From positions 1 to 41,159 of the forward strand of contig CAZNXJ010000038.1 of assembly GCA_964577115.1 (NCBI GenBank): 41,159 nucleotides of DNA, written 5' to 3'. A program made the position numbers and the translations under genes. The notes beneath the pieces were generated by a model, which did no database searches, had not been told where the DNA came from, and worked only from the letters and a program-made list of their open reading frames with translations. Positions 28,030-35,910 of the stretch are shown one piece after another (position 1 is the stretch's first letter; each line of letters opens with the position of its first letter). This DNA comes from CAZNXJ01 sp964577115 (lineage in GTDB: Bacteria; Planctomycetota; Planctomycetia; Pirellulales; Pirellulaceae).

Positions 28030-29919
28030 ATGCCCCACAAAATCATCTCGGAACTCGAGCAGCTGATCCCCAGGTTCTGCCGGTTCAGCTTTGATGACGT
28101 GATGGCCGAGCAGTATCTGGGCGAGCTCGTTGCAGCGGCGTCGGACGAGCGAGAACTGCGTCGCCCACGTACTCGATCAGCGGACCACTGGGAGGCGGAA
28201 TGGTTGACGCTTCCATCCTCCGAACGTTTTCTAAGCACGGTGAACGCAGTCTGGGACGAACCGATAATGCTCGATTTCGCCGACCTCGAGCAGAGTTTCG
28301 GCGAGTGCCGAGTGATTCCGGATCTGGCCATTTGCGGACCGGAGTACTTCACATTTCAAATCGACGATCAGCCGCTCGTGGCGATACTTCGCGTTGTCGC
28401 CGAGCCCCGATCGCGCTCACCCCGACAGCTTGCCGTTCGTCGCATCGCTCTGCGGCGTTTCCCTCCCGATCGTGCGGCGCTCACCCCGAGCGCCGCTGTG
28501 CGGTTTGTTGTGATTGCCGACTTCCGAGCCACCGCAGCTCTCTCGGATCGTGTCCCCTTACCGTCCGCAGTGCGCAACCCGGAAGATCTCACTGAACTGA
28601 TCGTACGGCTCGAACCGGAAATCGCCTTGAACGTCCCCGACTGTCTGGGCGACGCGCGGGCCACCACGCACATTCATTTTCGCTTGTCCGATATTCGCGA
28701 TTTTCAACTCGACAATCTCCTCCTTCCCTTCCCCGCGGCAGCGGCGCTCATGAAGGTGCGTGCCGAACTGCTACGAATCGGCCAGAGGCGAAGTTCGGTG
28801 GAAACTCTTCGCGAGCTGCTCGAGTATCCAGAGCTTCCCGAAAAGTGGCGGCAGCAAGTAGTCGGTGGAATGACGAACCTCGAGCGGCTCGTCGCCGAGT
28901 TACCGGTGCTGATCGATGGAGCTTTGAGCAAACAGTGCGATGCGCTCCTGAGCCATCCAGAATTCCAGGCCTTCCAAGCCGCTTGGCTGGGACTGGCGTA
29001 TCTCGTCGAGCATGTGGACTTCTCTACGGGATCGCGCATCGACGTTTTTTCGGCGCCGCCTTCTCGCATGGCCGACGTGATGCGGCGCGGTTTCGTACGA
29101 CCGGAACGGCATCACCACGCCGGTCCTGTTCCGGCACTGGTGATCGCTGAGGATCCTACGCTGTTCAGCGATGCCGAGCGGTTGAAGGAGTGGAACGTAC
29201 TTTCCGCCTCAGCGCGCGTCCCAGTTTTCGCTGGTTCACCACCACAAAACCGACCGGGACATGATTGGGCCACGGACGCCGATGACGCAGAATTCCTGGC
29301 GGTGGTTGCCGAGCGTATTTCTCTGTCCGGCTATACATTCGAGCCGCGGCCGAGACGCTTTACCTATCAACCTTCCGCAGCGTCGGCGACGAGCCAGTGC
29401 TGGGCGAGCGGAGCGTGGGCCGTCGGCGCCATGGCGGCACGGAGCCTCGCGGAGCAGGGACATATTAACTTTGCAGCGGTGTCGCTGGACCCTCCGCGGC
29501 GTCATCCGAATTCGGATACCTGGATTAATTCCCCCGCGCCCACGCCGACGGTCAATGGCGAGGGGCGCCAGACGACTCGGTTGGTTTACGACCCCGCGAC
29601 GCACACGATTCACGTCCGGAATCTACGAGCGCTCGGCGAACACACCTCGGGAGGCCTGGGCCTCGATGCCAAGCTCGTATTCGCTCCCATCGTGCACTTC
29701 ATCGAGCGCTGGAAACACCACCATGTGCACCGCCGGGATTTTTCTGCACTCGCCGATGCGTTCCACGCGGCAGCCCACGAGAGGTTCCCGGACACGGACT
29801 TCGAAGCGGAGTTTCACCAGGAACCGACAGATCGGCTGGTCGTACGAGTTCAGCCACGCTTCGCCATCGGCGAATCCATGCTTCGAGTCGAACTGAACTT
29901 TCGGTGGAACGAAGGATAG
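28030..29919 (+). CDS. Fused TssB/TssC-like type VI sheath protein (non-canonical)
   Basis: A 629-aa protein. Residues 1-150 are not recognised. Residues 155-255 resemble the small sheath subunit TssB: VRFVVIADFRATAALSDRVP, then IHFRLSDIRDFQLDNLLLPF followed by a helix. From about 290 on it resembles the large subunit TssC: LSKQCDALLSHPEFQAF then QAAWLGLAYLVEHVDF, LKEWNVLSASARVPVFAGSP and SQCWASGAWAVGAMAARSLAE. The usual TssC C-terminal block is replaced by an unfamiliar segment with RWKHHHVHRRDFSALADAFH. Normal TssB and TssC are separate proteins of about 170 and 500 residues, so this is a fused and shortened relative. It could be a sheath, baseplate or adaptor component. It is the last gene of the vgrG operon, 102 nt after the PAAR gene. 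Confidence 0.65.
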   Translation: MPHKIISELEQLIPRFCRFSFDDVMAEQYLGELVAAASDERELRRPRTRSADHWEAEWLTLPSSERFLSTVNAVWDEPIMLDFADLEQSFGECRVIPDLAICGPEYFTFQIDDQPLVAILRVVAEPRSRSPRQLAVRRIALRRFPPDRAALTPSAAVRFVVIADFRATAALSDRVPLPSAVRNPEDLTELIVRLEPEIALNVPDCLGDARATTHIHFRLSDIRDFQLDNLLLPFPAAAALMKVRAELLRIGQRRSSVETLRELLEYPELPEKWRQQVVGGMTNLERLVAELPVLIDGALSKQCDALLSHPEFQAFQAAWLGLAYLVEHVDFSTGSRIDVFSAPPSRMADVMRRGFVRPERHHHAGPVPALVIAEDPTLFSDAERLKEWNVLSASARVPVFAGSPPQNRPGHDWATDADDAEFLAVVAERISLSGYTFEPRPRRFTYQPSAASATSQCWASGAWAVGAMAARSLAEQGHINFAAVSLDPPRRHPNSDTWINSPAPTPTVNGEGRQTTRLVYDPATHTIHVRNLRALGEHTSGGLGLDAKLVFAPIVHFIERWKHHHVHRRDFSALADAFHAAAHERFPDTDFEAEFHQEPTDRLVVRVQPRFAIGESMLRVELNFRWNEG

Positions 29920-30017
29920 GAAAAGCACCGGTCAAACGGAAAGGCTTCAGGGTCACGGTTAGGGGAATAACGCCCGAACCTCAGGCATCTGCCCCCTGAA
30001 CTCTGTCCTTTGAACCC

Positions 30018-31040
30018 TCACTTCTTTTGAATGGCCACCCGGCGCGCCGTGCTGGTGATCTCGTCGACGCGCGTCTCCACGTCCAGAAACTGGCAAATCG
30101 TGTCGATGTTTGTGGTCGCGTGGAGCGAGAGTTCGGTAGTTACGAACGAACCGTAGCCGGCCAGCGATAGGGGGAGGAGTAACTGATCGGCCAAGTGGTG
30201 GCCGACCGGCACATCCGCCTCGAGGTAAGCGCGCAGCTGCTCGACGGCGTTGCGTGCAACCTCTTCAGCGCGTACGCCGCGTTCTCCGAATCCGGTGACG
30301 ATCTCGGTTACCTTTCCGTCGGACACTTCGAGCAGTAGAACGTTTCCTTGACCGTGGTCACCGGGAAGTTCCAGACGCCGGAGGCATTCGGCGGGCCAGT
30401 CCAGCGCGTCGGCCACCACCGCCAATTCGCGTACGGCGATGCGCCACGACAAGCCTGCTACGATGGCCGTCGCCATGCGGTGTTGGATGGGGCCACGGTG
30501 TGTCAAATCGAATCCGCGCAGTTCCTTGCATGGATTGATCTGCACAACGATGCGGCCGCCTCCTGCGGGATAAAATCCGTAGCGTTCGAGCGATAGCGTA
30601 ACGTGCGGGCCCATGCGATTGATGAGCGGCAAGAACGCCCGAGCGACGAAGTCCGCGGGGGGCGCGTGCGTATTGTGCGTCCCGCCTTCGATGATGACCG
30701 TCGACGGTGCGCTCGCCAGGAGCAGCGGCGGCAGGACGGTTTGGAGCACGAGCGTCGTGCTGCCGGCCGTTCCGATCGTGAAATGGTAGTCCCCAGGGAC
30801 GATTTCGCCCGGGTAAAACCATATTTCCTGCGAGTTCTGCTCCGCACCTTGCACCTCGGCGCGGCAGACTTCGGCAGCGGCGTTGACCGAGGTGAGGTGC
30901 TGGCGCTGAAGTCCCGGCTTGGATCGCCGAGCGCGTATGTTTTCGAGGTGGAAGGCTTTGCCTGTGACGGCGGCGAGCGCAAGGGCCGTCCGGAGGATTT
31001 GCCCGCCACCTTCGCCGCGAGATCCGTCGAGCGTCAGCAT
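30018..31040 (-). CDS. rtcA: RNA 3'-terminal phosphate cyclase
   Basis: A 340-aa full-length RtcA, converting an RNA 3'-phosphate to a 2',3'-cyclic phosphate with ATP. Family motifs are clear: MLTLDGSRGEGGGQILRTALALA at the N-terminus, RARRSKPGLQRQHLTSV, HFTIGTAGSTTLVLQTVLPPLL, GGTHNTHAPPADF, RYGFYPAGGG and, near the C-terminus, the adenylated-histidine region ELSLHATTNIDTICQFL. The start at 31040 is chosen because family similarity begins with that methionine; the frame upstream is spurious. RtcB is not nearby. Role in RNA repair or end processing is expected. Confidence 0.95.
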   Translation of the reverse strand: MLTLDGSRGEGGGQILRTALALAAVTGKAFHLENIRARRSKPGLQRQHLTSVNAAAEVCRAEVQGAEQNSQEIWFYPGEIVPGDYHFTIGTAGSTTLVLQTVLPPLLLASAPSTVIIEGGTHNTHAPPADFVARAFLPLINRMGPHVTLSLERYGFYPAGGGRIVVQINPCKELRGFDLTHRGPIQHRMATAIVAGLSWRIAVRELAVVADALDWPAECLRRLELPGDHGQGNVLLLEVSDGKVTEIVTGFGERGVRAEEVARNAVEQLRAYLEADVPVGHHLADQLLLPLSLAGYGSFVTTELSLHATTNIDTICQFLDVETRVDEITSTARRVAIQKK

Positions 31041-31199
31041 GGGAAAAAGAAAGTATTCGGGAAATATTGTTGAGGGTTCAAATTTCAGGAAACATGCTTT
31101 AACGCCAACCCACTCCGTTCCTAAGCCCTCCTTCCCCTGCCTTCTCACTTCCTGCCCCGTTCTTCTGAACGCTCCTTGCCCAAACCCTAAACGCTCCCT

Positions 31200-31676
31200 T
31201 TAAAACCACTCTTTGCGCCGCACTGCGTACGTCTCATAAAACTCTTCGTCGGACTTCAGCAGGTAGAGCACGCCTTCCACGACACCGATCACCGCCATCA
31301 CGCCCACTCCGAGATAGGGCACGACCAGGCAACTCCCCAAGATGTAGCTGAAGCAGGTCGTGACGAGCATGATCACGGCGGGGGTATGAAGTCCGAGAAT
31401 AAACTTGTGGATTCCGAATTGCCCAAGCAGGATGCCGCAGATTCCCGCCGCAATTTTTTTTTCCGCGAACTCTCGCACCGCCGGATCCACCGGCGCACCG
31501 TACGCGGCGCCAGACAACCTCGCGGACGGCACCGGTACCTGAAACTTGCCACCACATTGCGGACAGACAGTCAGATTTCCGGCTTCGGACGGATGAAGCG
31601 AAAGTCGCTCGCTACAGTGCGGACAATCGACTTCGATGTTGCGTACCGGCGGCTCGTTTCCAGACGACATGCGCAT
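31200..31676 (-). CDS. Zinc-ribbon TM2-domain membrane protein
   Basis: A 158-aa protein. Residues 15-48 are a small zinc ribbon (CPHCSERL ... CPQCGGKF) of the type common at the N-terminus of planctomycete proteins. Residues 75-145 are a TM2 domain: AAGICGILLGQFGIHKFILGL, a turn, then a second hydrophobic stretch through YLGVGVMAVIGVVEGVLYLL. The C-terminal tail is DEEFYETYAVRRKEWF. GGGAG lies 5 nt before the first ATG, and a second ATG two codons on is also possible. Its function is unknown; TM2 proteins are small bitopic or hairpin membrane proteins. Confidence 0.88.
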   Translation of the reverse strand: MRMSSGNEPPVRNIEVDCPHCSERLSLHPSEAGNLTVCPQCGGKFQVPVPSARLSGAAYGAPVDPAVREFAEKKIAAGICGILLGQFGIHKFILGLHTPAVIMLVTTCFSYILGSCLVVPYLGVGVMAVIGVVEGVLYLLKSDEEFYETYAVRRKEWF

Positions 31677-31893
31677 CAGAGCTCCCGGAGGCTCGCGGAC
31701 ATTTCGCGTAGAGGCACATCACGAAGGGAAAGAGGGCTCGGCGAAAACGCCTCGGTGCAAGGCTAACATGGATCGCCGAGCGACGGAAGCGCGGACCGAT
31801 GCCCTGCCGAAGTACGCTCGCGCTTGCTGCATCCATCGGGCAAAGCTAAACTTACGGCTTTGATTCGAGCGGCACCTTGGCCCCCAGAGCAGT

Positions 31894-32229
31894 ATGGTTT
31901 CGAAACGCTTCTTGCTGAATGCCGCACGCTCCTCACGACAAGGAGCGCTGATCAACGTGGGGAAAGATTCGCCCGAGTATCTCGAATTGACGAACTCGAT
32001 GACCATGGCGGAGTCCGACATGGCCGAGCTCGGATTGGCGGAAGGGCAGATGGCGCTGGTGCGAACCGAATTCGGTGAAGCGCCCTTCAAGTGTGTGTCG
32101 GGGAAGGTGCCGGAAGGCATGATCTTCGTCCCGTATGGGCCACCGACATGCAAGCTGATGGGCGGAAGCACCGATGGTACCGGCATGCCTACGTCGAAAG
32201 GCTGGGAAGTTGAAGTCATTCCGCTGTAG
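31894..32229 (+). CDS. fwdD: Formylmethanofuran dehydrogenase subunit D (molybdopterin-binding)
   Basis: A 111-aa protein matching FwdD/FmdD, the small molybdopterin-dinucleotide-binding subunit: LLNAARSSRQGALINVGKDS, DMAELGLAEGQMALVRTEFG, GMIFVPYGPPTCKLMGG and STDGTGMPTSKGWEVEV. FwdD completes the W/Mo-pterin site of FwdB (known for archaeal enzymes). The start is fixed by an in-frame TGA at 31861 and the lack of any other start before the ATG. The ribosome site is weak. It is divergent from the TM2 gene and separated by 574 nt from fwdB on the same strand. Confidence 0.88.
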   Translation: MVSKRFLLNAARSSRQGALINVGKDSPEYLELTNSMTMAESDMAELGLAEGQMALVRTEFGEAPFKCVSGKVPEGMIFVPYGPPTCKLMGGSTDGTGMPTSKGWEVEVIPL

Positions 32230-32803
32230 GGCTCGCGTCTTGTGGCGCTATGCCGCTCGACAACGAACAGTTCCACAATCGCGATGATCCGCTAAGGAAC
32301 GCGTATGTTATCGAACTCGCAACCCGAGCCCGATCCTCGCATACCGGCCGGTGCCGGCGGCCCGCATTTTTCGACCGACAGCGATACGGCGGGCCTTCCC
32401 GCCTGGACTGAAATCGACCCTGGCCGCTTCATGCCTCGCCGCGTTCGCGGCAGTTGTCAGGGTCGGGCGCTCGGATGAGTCTTCACGCTTCCGACGTCCG
32501 GTGCGGACGTCAATCAATGCCGGGACGATTCGAGCTCTGCCGAAGGCTAGCGAGCGGGGCGGCCGCAGCTACGCATGCGGTCGCGACGGCGCGGCCGCGC
32601 TGGGCGCTCGCCACTCACAGCTGTGGCGCTTTAAGCGTCGCAAAACTCAGCGAGCGAGCGAGTGGCCAACGGCCAGCGGCGATTCTCAAACTTCCGCGAA
32701 GTAGGCCTTGGCCCCTCAGCGCGGGCAAACTGCCGGCAACATGCTGTTGCCCACCGCGCTGCATGAACGTCAAGGCCTGCGATTAACGACAGAGTGATCC
32801 TGC
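32230..32803 (+). other. Long gap between fwdD and fwdB
   Basis: No reading frame here has protein-family resemblance, and no tRNA-like T-arm was found, so a tRNA-Sec gene is not seen. The last 100 nt hold the nested stem-loop described separately. The gap separates two genes whose products act in one complex, so it may contain an independent promoter for fwdB-A-C. Confidence 0.5.
32701..32780 (+). promoter_or_regulatory. Nested stem-loop in the fwdB leader, candidate cis-regulatory RNA
   Basis: Three helices stack into one long arm. The outer helix pairs 32703-32710 with 32771-32778 (8 bp, AGGCCTTG and its complement, extendable by a G-T and a G-C pair). The middle helix pairs 32717-32724 with 32754-32761 (8 bp, CAGCGCGG). 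The inner hairpin pairs 32735-32740 with 32746-32751 (6 bp, GGCAAC) around a 5-nt loop. All 22 core pairs are Watson-Crick, and the internal loops are asymmetric (6/9 and 10/2 nt). The element ends 23 nt before the fwdB start codon. No T-tract follows. Its position suits translational or metal/cofactor control of fwdB, but I match it to no known riboswitch class. Confidence 0.55.
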
Positions 32804-34144
32804 ATGGACCTGAAGATTATCGACAACGCCACCTGCACGTTTTGCGGATGCGTCTGCGACGACATTCAGTTGCACCACGACGAGGTGCGGATCCACAAGG
32901 CAAACAAAGCCTGTGTTCTCGGCACGGCCTGGTTCTTGAATCACACGGCCGAGAAGAAGTACCCCGAGGCGATTGTGGATGGCCGCGAGACGACGGTCGA
33001 TGAAGCGATCGAAGTCGCCGCGCAGATTCTGCACGAAGCCGACATGCCGCTCGTGTACGGCATGAGCAACACGACGTGCGAAGCGCAAAAGCAGTGCGCG
33101 GCCCTGGCCGACCAGATCGGAGGGTTGCTCGACAGCCACACCTCGTTGTGACACGGTCCCACGGAGATCGCCGCCCAGTTGGGTGGCAAGGTTACGTGTA
33201 CGCTGGGCGAAGTCAAACAACGAGCGGATTTCATTATTTATTGGGGAGGTAATCCGGCCGAGTGCCATCCGCGGCATTTCACCAAGTACACCATCATGCA
33301 GAAGAGTAAGTTTCTGCCGCGCGGACGTAAGGACCGCACGATGGTGCTGGTGGATATTCGCGAGACGAAGAGCGCGAAGGCAGCCGACATCTTTCTCCAG
33401 GTCCGCCCGGGGAAGGATTTCGAGCTGATCACGATCCTGCGCGCGCTCATCAAGGGCCACGACGTGGGTGACGAGCAAATTGCGGAGACGGGGCTCGACC
33501 GCGCAACACTCGACGACCTCGTGCAGCGCATGAAAGCAGCCAAATTCGGCTGCATGTTTTTCGGCATGGGGCTGTCGATGACGCGCGGCAAGCATATGAA
33601 CAGCGCCGCCCTGTTGACGCTCGCCGCCGAAATGAACGCGTTCACGAAGTTCGTCGCCATGCCGATGCGTGGTCACGGCAACGTGACGGGGGCCGACGTC
33701 ATCATGCGTTGGCAGACGGGATATCCTTTCGGGATCTCGTTTAACCGTGGATATCCGCGCTACAATCCCGGCGAATTTTCGACCGTCGACGTGCTCGTGA
33801 GGGGCGACTGCGATGCGGCGTTCATCATCGGCGCCGATCCGGGCGCGACGATGCCCCAGCCAGCGATCGATCACCTGAAACGCATTCCGACGATCGTGCT
33901 GGATCCACATGTGACGCATACCAGCCGGTTGGCACGCGTCCATATCACCACGGCGCCGCAGGGCATCGCGGCTCCGGGAACGGCCTACCGGATGGACGAG
34001 ATCCCCTTGCCCTTGAAGCCGGCGCTGAAATCTCCGTACCCATCGGATGAAGAGGTCGTTCGGCGCATCAACGAGGCGATCGCTCGCAAGCCGTTCTGGC
34101 TCCCGGAAGGAAGCCAACCCCAAATGCTCACCGCACAGATTTGA
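32804..34144 (+). CDS. fwdB: Formylmethanofuran dehydrogenase subunit B, selenocysteine-containing
   Basis: Read through one in-frame TGA (33149-33151), this is a 446-aa FwdB, the molybdopterin/tungstopterin subunit of formylmethanofuran dehydrogenase. The N-terminal 4Fe-4S motif is intact (C11, C14, C18 in CTFCGCVCDDI, and C37 in NKACVLG). The TGA is residue 116 in the context HTSL-U-HGPTEIAAQ, the place where archaeal FwdB has its metal-ligating Cys or Sec (near position 118). Both sides stay in the same frame without insertion or deletion. Downstream blocks fit the family: VIYWGGNPAECHPRHF, VDIRETKSAKAADIFLQ, NAFTKFVAMPMRGHGNV, GYPFGISFNRGYPRY and FIIGADPGATMP. A conventional gene finder would split it into a 115-aa piece and a 321-aa piece. 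The ribosome site is weak. fwdA follows after 95 nt. Confidence 0.88.
33149..33187 (+). promoter_or_regulatory. UGA recoding site with bacterial SECIS-like stem-loop
   Basis: After the TGA at 33149-33151, a 7-bp stem pairs 33170-33176 (GCCGCCC) with 33181-33187 (GGGTGGC; one G-T pair) around the 4-nt loop AGTT. The loop begins 28 nt from the T of the TGA and has a G in its second position. This fits the general bacterial SECIS description: a short stem, a small loop about 16-37 nt after UGA, and a G among the first two loop bases. The codons just after the TGA (His-Gly-Pro) are the same as in E. coli fdhF. Confidence 0.72.
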
Positions 34145-34239
34145 TCCGCTCGGCGCGCGTCTTCGGTCCGCACGGGTCACGCGGGCCGAAGGCTGTTGTC
34201 CGCGTGGTTTCGTGCCGCACCAGTCGCTCCAGGAGTGCC

Positions 34240-35892
34240 ATGCTTCGCATCACCGGTGGAAAAGTTTACGACCCGGCGAACGGGATCGACGGAGTCATCA
34301 AGGATCTTTGGATCGGCGAGGACGGTCGGCTAATCCCGGAATCCGAAGGCCGCCTCGATGCCGCGCGAACGATCGATGCGACGGGGATGATCATCTTCCC
34401 GGGCGGCGTCGATGTACATACCCATGTGGCAGGCGGTGCGATTAATTTCGCGCGAGCGATGACGCCCGAGGACCACCGGCGGACCCAGGCGTTCATTCGC
34501 ACAAAGACGCGGCGCAGTGGGCTCGGCGGCATGGCCCCCACGACGTTCGCCACCGGTTATCTCTACGCGGGAATGGGTTGGACCACGGTCAACGAAGCAG
34601 CCGTCCCTGTCCTCTCGGCTCGGCACACGCACGAAGAGCTAGCCGACATCCCGATCGTCGATAAAGCGTCATTGACGCTGATGGCCAACAACGAGATCCT
34701 GCTCGATCAGTTGGAAAAGGGCGAATACGAACAGGCCAAGCAAGTCCTCGCCTGGTATCTGTGGGCAGCGAAGTCGTACGGGATCAAGGCAGTAAATCCG
34801 GGCGGAGTCGCTGCCTGGAAATGGGGCAAGGACGCCAAACAACTCACCTCGCCGATCGAAGGTTACAGCCGTCTCACGCCCGGCGCGATCGTGATGCAGC
34901 TCGCGCAGATCTGCGACGACCTCGGCCTGCCGCATCCGCTCCATCTGCACTGCAACAACCTTGGTGCCCCAGGCAATATCAGCACCACGCTCGAAACACT
35001 TCAGCATTTGGAAGGCCGGCGAGCTCACATCGCGCACTCGCAGTATCACGCTTATGGCGGCGATGACTGGCATAACATCTGTTCCGCCACCCCGCAGCTC
35101 GCCGAATATTTCAACACGCACCCAGGCATTACCACCGATGCGGGGGCCGTTTTGTTCGGCGATACGGTCACGATCACAGCGGACGGACCGTGGCAGCATT
35201 TGCTCTACAAGTTAACTGGGCGGAAGTGGGGCAATCTCGACGTCGAGAACGAAACGGGCTGCGGCATCGTTCCGTACACATACCGGCCGAGCAACCTGGT
35301 TAACGCCGTCCAATGGGCAGCGGGGCTGGAGCTACTGCTGCTGATCAGGAGCCCCTGGCAGGTGTTTCTCTCGACGGACCATCCGAACGGCGGCTGCTTC
35401 TGGCGCTATCCGGAAATCATCGAACTATTGATGTGCGCCGATGCGAGAAAAGAAGCTCTCGCCAAATTGCCGGACGCGATCAAAAAGAAGATTGCACTGC
35501 CGGACATTGACCGCGAGTACACGCTGTACGAAGTTGCCACATCGATGTCGGCGGGGCCAGCTCGAGCGTTGGGGCTGGCGCAGAAGGGCAATCTGGGCGT
35601 TGGCTGTGACGGCGACGTGGTCATCTACGAAGAAGATGCTGACGTGCGGCGCATGTTTGGACATCCGCGGTACGTGATCAAGGCGGGCGAAATCGTGCTG
35701 GAAGAGGGCGAGATTCGCGAAGCGCCGGAGGGGCGCGAGTTCCTGATCCGGCCGGCTTGCGATCCGGCGATCGAAGACTTCATGCGGCCACTGTTCGAGG
35801 AGTGCTACACGATGTCGTTCGAGAACTATCCGGTAGAACTCGAGCGTATTCATCGGCCGCAGCTGCAAGACTGCATTGACGTGGCCAAGTAA
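34240..35892 (+). CDS. fwdA: Formylmethanofuran dehydrogenase subunit A (amidohydrolase)
   Basis: A 550-aa zinc amidohydrolase-fold subunit. In archaea it makes or uses formate at a binuclear zinc site and passes the formyl group onto methanofuran. Visible ligands: His60 and His62 in GGVDVHTHVAGG, the lysine that is carboxylated in the family (Lys183 in GIKAVNPGG), His235/His237 in PLHLHCNNLG, His266 in HIAHSQYHAYGGDDW and Asp380 in FLSTDHPNGG. Length and blocks are typical of FwdA/FhcA. AGGAG lies 5 nt before the ATG at 34240, which fixes the start. It sits between fwdB and fwdC (18 nt to fwdC) in one operon. Confidence 0.95.
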   Translation: MLRITGGKVYDPANGIDGVIKDLWIGEDGRLIPESEGRLDAARTIDATGMIIFPGGVDVHTHVAGGAINFARAMTPEDHRRTQAFIRTKTRRSGLGGMAPTTFATGYLYAGMGWTTVNEAAVPVLSARHTHEELADIPIVDKASLTLMANNEILLDQLEKGEYEQAKQVLAWYLWAAKSYGIKAVNPGGVAAWKWGKDAKQLTSPIEGYSRLTPGAIVMQLAQICDDLGLPHPLHLHCNNLGAPGNISTTLETLQHLEGRRAHIAHSQYHAYGGDDWHNICSATPQLAEYFNTHPGITTDAGAVLFGDTVTITADGPWQHLLYKLTGRKWGNLDVENETGCGIVPYTYRPSNLVNAVQWAAGLELLLLIRSPWQVFLSTDHPNGGCFWRYPEIIELLMCADARKEALAKLPDAIKKKIALPDIDREYTLYEVATSMSAGPARALGLAQKGNLGVGCDGDVVIYEEDADVRRMFGHPRYVIKAGEIVLEEGEIREAPEGREFLIRPACDPAIEDFMRPLFEECYTMSFENYPVELERIHRPQLQDCIDVAK

Positions 35893-35910
35893 CGAGAACG
35901 GGAATCGGGA

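Noticed and set aside
32351..32704. Small gene between fwdD and fwdB
   Set aside because: The open frame has no ribosome site, an Arg/Ser/Ala-rich product and no similarity to fwd subunits, including ferredoxin-type FwdF/G (no cysteine clusters).
32230..32803. tRNA-Sec gene next to the selenoprotein gene
   Set aside because: I searched by eye for a T-arm with GGTTC and a long acceptor pairing, and found none in this gap.
32804..33151. A separate 115-aa protein followed by a second 321-aa protein, or an fwdB pseudogene
   Set aside because: Both parts are in one frame with no insertion or deletion, every other family motif is intact, and the TGA is exactly at the known Cys/Sec site with a SECIS-like hairpin. 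A pseudogene would be expected to show other damage.
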